From: Prolixibacteraceae bacterium
GTDB lineage: Bacteria; Bacteroidota; Bacteroidia; Bacteroidales; Prolixibacteraceae
DNA length: 23,236 nucleotides
Assembly: GCA_016931875.1 (NCBI GenBank)
Contig: JAFGDX010000577.1
Location: forward strand, 1-23,236
Direction of reading: 5' to 3'
Position 1 is the first letter of the stretch; each line of letters begins with the position of its first letter. The translations under genes and the position numbers were made by a program. Positions 21,848-23,236 of this stretch are shown here, one piece after another. The notes under the pieces are model-generated. The model saw only the letters and a list, made by a program, of their open reading frames with translations. It was not told the origin of the DNA and searched no databases.

Positions 21848-22426
21848 ATGCCCAGGAATAAGACATACGACAACGATTTGGTGCTTGAAAAAGCCATGAA
21901 TATTTTCTGGATAAACGGTTACGAAGGCACTTCGGTGCGGATGCTCGAGAAGGAGATGGGTATCAACCAGTTTTCTATTTATGCTTCCTTTAAGAATAAG
22001 AAGAACTTGTTTATAAATGCCCTAAGAAAATATCGGGAACATGTTATAAAAAACAGGTTTCAGCCATTATTGCAGGAGGAAGCAGGCTTTGCCCAACTGG
22101 AAAACTTTTTGCTCAGCGCTGCCACTTCAAAAAATGGAAAAGACGAAAAGAAAGGCTGTCTAGTGGTGAATACTGCCGGTGAAATAGGAGAACATGACCC
22201 AGACATTGCCTTGGAAATAAACCAGTATTACGATTTTATCCGCAGCATGATTTTAAAAGTGTTACAAAATGCTATAAAAAAAGATGAAATTCCGACAAAT
22301 ACAGATATTGAAAAACAGGCCAGTTTTTTCCTGGGCGTGATGCAGGGAATTTCAGTGGCATCAAAAACAATGAACAGCAGTCAGTTAAATGACTTTGTTT
22401 CTATTGCACTGGCACAAATAGAATAA
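21848..22426 (+). CDS. TetR family transcriptional regulator
   Basis: A 192-residue repressor-type protein. The N-terminal TetR DNA-binding domain (about 8-55) is clear: DLVLEKAMNIFWINGYEGTS, then LEKEMGINQFSIYASFKNKKNLF. The C-terminal ligand domain has an unpaired Cys in KKGCLVVNTAGE, a segment common to TetR proteins of the YxaF/LmrA-like group. Operators with CTAAGC half-sites flank the gene, one over its own promoter and one before the AhpD-fold gene downstream, so it most likely represses itself and that gene until a small molecule binds. The ligand is unknown. It does not seem to belong to the ECF regulon. Confidence 0.93.
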   Translation: MPRNKTYDNDLVLEKAMNIFWINGYEGTSVRMLEKEMGINQFSIYASFKNKKNLFINALRKYREHVIKNRFQPLLQEEAGFAQLENFLLSAATSKNGKDEKKGCLVVNTAGEIGEHDPDIALEINQYYDFIRSMILKVLQNAIKKDEIPTNTDIEKQASFFLGVMQGISVASKTMNSSQLNDFVSIALAQIE

Positions 22427-22438
22427 TTTTTTTAATCA

Positions 22439-22462
22439 TATTCTAAGCGTACGCTTAGAATA
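22439..22462. promoter_or_regulatory. TetR operator, perfect 24-bp palindrome
   Basis: Each half reads TATTCTAAGCG outward-in, with TA at the centre (22450-22451); all 24 bases are self-complementary. It lies 15 bases before the ATG of the AhpD-fold gene and shares CTAAGC half-sites with the site over the tetR promoter, which identifies both as operators of the adjacent regulator. A stem-loop in the mRNA is also possible. Confidence 0.8.
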
Positions 22463-22476
22463 AAAAAATAACAATT

Positions 22477-23043
22477 ATGACAACATTCAAATTACACACA
22501 ATTGAAACAGCCCCTGAGGGATCAAAAGCAATCCTGGAGGGAGCCCTTAAACAAAACGGCTTCATCCCAAATTTATACGGAATAATGGCTGAATCGCCCG
22601 AAGTATTGAAAGCCTATTCCCAAATGAACCAACTTTTCAACGAAACATCATTGAATCCGGTTGAAAAGAACATCGTTTGGCTAACCGTAAGTTATAACAA
22701 TAGCTGTCACTACTGTATGGCCATCCATTCCATGGTTGCCAAAATGTTTAAACTGTCGGATGAAATGGTTAAAGCTTTGCGGAACAATACACCGCTGAAC
22801 GATCCGAAACTTGAAGCGCTTCGCCAATTCACAGCCCTTCTGGTTGAAAAAAGAGGATGGGCCTCAGACGAGGATGTTAAAGCCTTCCTTGCTGCTGGAT
22901 ATACACGGAAGAATGTTCTTGAACTGGTGGTCGGAATTGGACAGAAAGTTATCAGTAACTACGTAAATCATCTCGCACATACGCCTCTTGATGAGCAAAT
23001 TGAAGCATTCGAATGGGAAGCTTCCGGCATAAATCAAGAGTAG
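22477..23043 (+). CDS. AhpD-fold / carboxymuconolactone decarboxylase family protein (TetR-controlled)
   Basis: A 188-residue helical protein of the carboxymuconolactone decarboxylase family. C77-H-Y-C80-x3-H84 in NNSCHYCMAIHSMVAK is the AhpD-type redox motif, and the preceding PVEKNIVWLTVS helix is typical. The N-terminal FKLHTIETAPEGSKAIL is the usual lead-in of the family. It differs enough from the protein at 1750 to belong to another subgroup. TetR-controlled members of this family often respond to toxic electrophiles or peroxides, but the substrate here is unknown. The start is 15 bases after the palindromic operator. The disrupted gene at 23064 begins 20 bases after its stop and probably belonged to the same operon. 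Confidence 0.92.
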   Translation: MTTFKLHTIETAPEGSKAILEGALKQNGFIPNLYGIMAESPEVLKAYSQMNQLFNETSLNPVEKNIVWLTVSYNNSCHYCMAIHSMVAKMFKLSDEMVKALRNNTPLNDPKLEALRQFTALLVEKRGWASDEDVKAFLAAGYTRKNVLELVVGIGQKVISNYVNHLAHTPLDEQIEAFEWEASGINQE

Positions 23044-23063
23044 CATACTTTAAATTCGAAATT

Positions 23064-23154
23064 ATGAAAAAACAAATCCTGCTCATTATTCTGTTTGCCT
23101 CAATCGTGAGTATTCCGGCTTTCTCACAATTACCTGAAAAGGCAGAAGACATGA
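23064..23154 (+). pseudogene. 5' fragment of a secreted protein gene cut by an insertion sequence
   Basis: An ATG at 23064 opens a signal peptide (hydrophobic core about 5-16, cleavage near AFSQ at 22) followed by LPEKAEDM. After about 30 codons the sequence turns into an IS-like end and the frame closes at 23210 with unrelated residues. The start FSQLPEKAED resembles exported TlpA/AhpC-type redoxins of Bacteroidota (from memory), so the lost gene may have been another thioredoxin-fold protein; this cannot be proved from 30 residues. It lies in line with the TetR-controlled gene. Confidence 0.65.
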
Positions 23155-23236
23155 GGGTGTCCCAAAAGGTCATCCTCTTTTTTTATTTTATTAGGCTGCA
23201 AGTTTTGTAATACAGTCTCGATTTTTCTGCATGGGC
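23155..23236 (-). mobile_element. End of an insertion sequence (rest outside window)
   Basis: The sequence GGGTGTCCCAAAAGGTCA begins abruptly inside a signal-peptide gene and has the look of an IS terminal repeat; GTGTCCCAAAAG-type ends are, as I recall, seen in IS1182-like elements, but I do not assign the family. About 36 bases further in, a minus-strand frame ends that reads like a transposase tail. The exact border could be 23153-23155, and the other end is not visible. Confidence 0.6.
23191..23236 (-). CDS. C-terminal end of a probable transposase
   Basis: On the minus strand the frame entering from the window edge reads PMQKNRDCITKLAA and ends at a TAA (complement of 23191-23193). The gene would point toward the IS end at 23155, leaving about 36 bases between stop and terminus, which is the normal layout of simple IS elements. 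Only 14 residues are visible, so the call depends on its position next to the IS-like end. Confidence 0.45.
   Translation of the reverse strand, partial: PMQKNRDCITKLAA

Overview
The window looks like chromosomal DNA of a member of the Bacteroidota. Shine-Dalgarno sites are essentially absent, start regions are AT-rich, and many families are typical of that phylum (DUF3179, DUF4833 and DUF5777 proteins, paired YceI proteins, a Bacteroidota-type ECF sigma factor). I cannot name the genus. Almost every complete gene is on the + strand.

Layout. 1-522: end of an unrecognised membrane protein. 628-2310: an ECF sigma factor, a small soluble zinc-type anti-sigma factor, an NrtS-like nitrate/nitrite protein and an AhpD-fold protein. 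2435-5529: thioredoxin-like protein, beta-barrel, DUF3179 lipoprotein, DUF4833 protein. 5638-8350: DsrE protein, c-type cytochrome lipoprotein, DUF5777 barrel, YceI protein, membrane-anchored OB-fold protein. 8448-9251: a solitary Fic protein. 9443-11070: a second thioredoxin-like gene with its own terminator, then a second OB-fold/YceI pair in the opposite order. 11144-13421: DinB, NRDE and a DUF6695-like gene with overlapping or nearly overlapping ends. 13528-20709: an exported rhodanese-thioredoxin fusion, LysE-type exporter, peroxiredoxin-like protein, a broken DUF427 gene, a triple-rhodanese protein resembling EanB, an EgtD/EanA histidine methyltransferase, a conserved unknown, and a Rieske/glutamate-synthase-domain fusion. 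20814-21007: a frameshifted zinc-ribbon gene. 21103-21618: a cytochrome P460-like lipoprotein. 21848-23043: a TetR regulator with matching operators and an AhpD-fold gene. The window ends in a secreted-protein gene cut by an insertion sequence.

The main observation is that six separate gaps between genes carry the same two-part element, TGTCAGG (AGTCAGG once), then 14-15 bases, then CGAC (CGTC once), 27-46 bases before a start codon. This has the shape of an ECF sigma promoter. Its six targets are a thioredoxin, DsrE, a second thioredoxin, the OB-fold/YceI pair, the rhodanese-thioredoxin operon (which may include the ergothioneine genes) and the P460 cytochrome. I infer that the sigma/anti-sigma pair at 628-1468 controls a local regulon for thiol, persulfide and possibly nitrogen-oxide stress.

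The second observation is the eanB-eanA pair, which suggests oxygen-independent ergothioneine synthesis: histidine is trimethylated to hercynine, which then takes sulfur from a rhodanese persulfide. Three genes are visibly damaged: DUF427 by an in-frame TGA, the zinc ribbon by a one-base slip in a T run, and the last gene by an IS. The first two could be sequencing errors. I saw no rRNA, tRNA or CRISPR array, and no gene-free stretch exceeds 300 bases.
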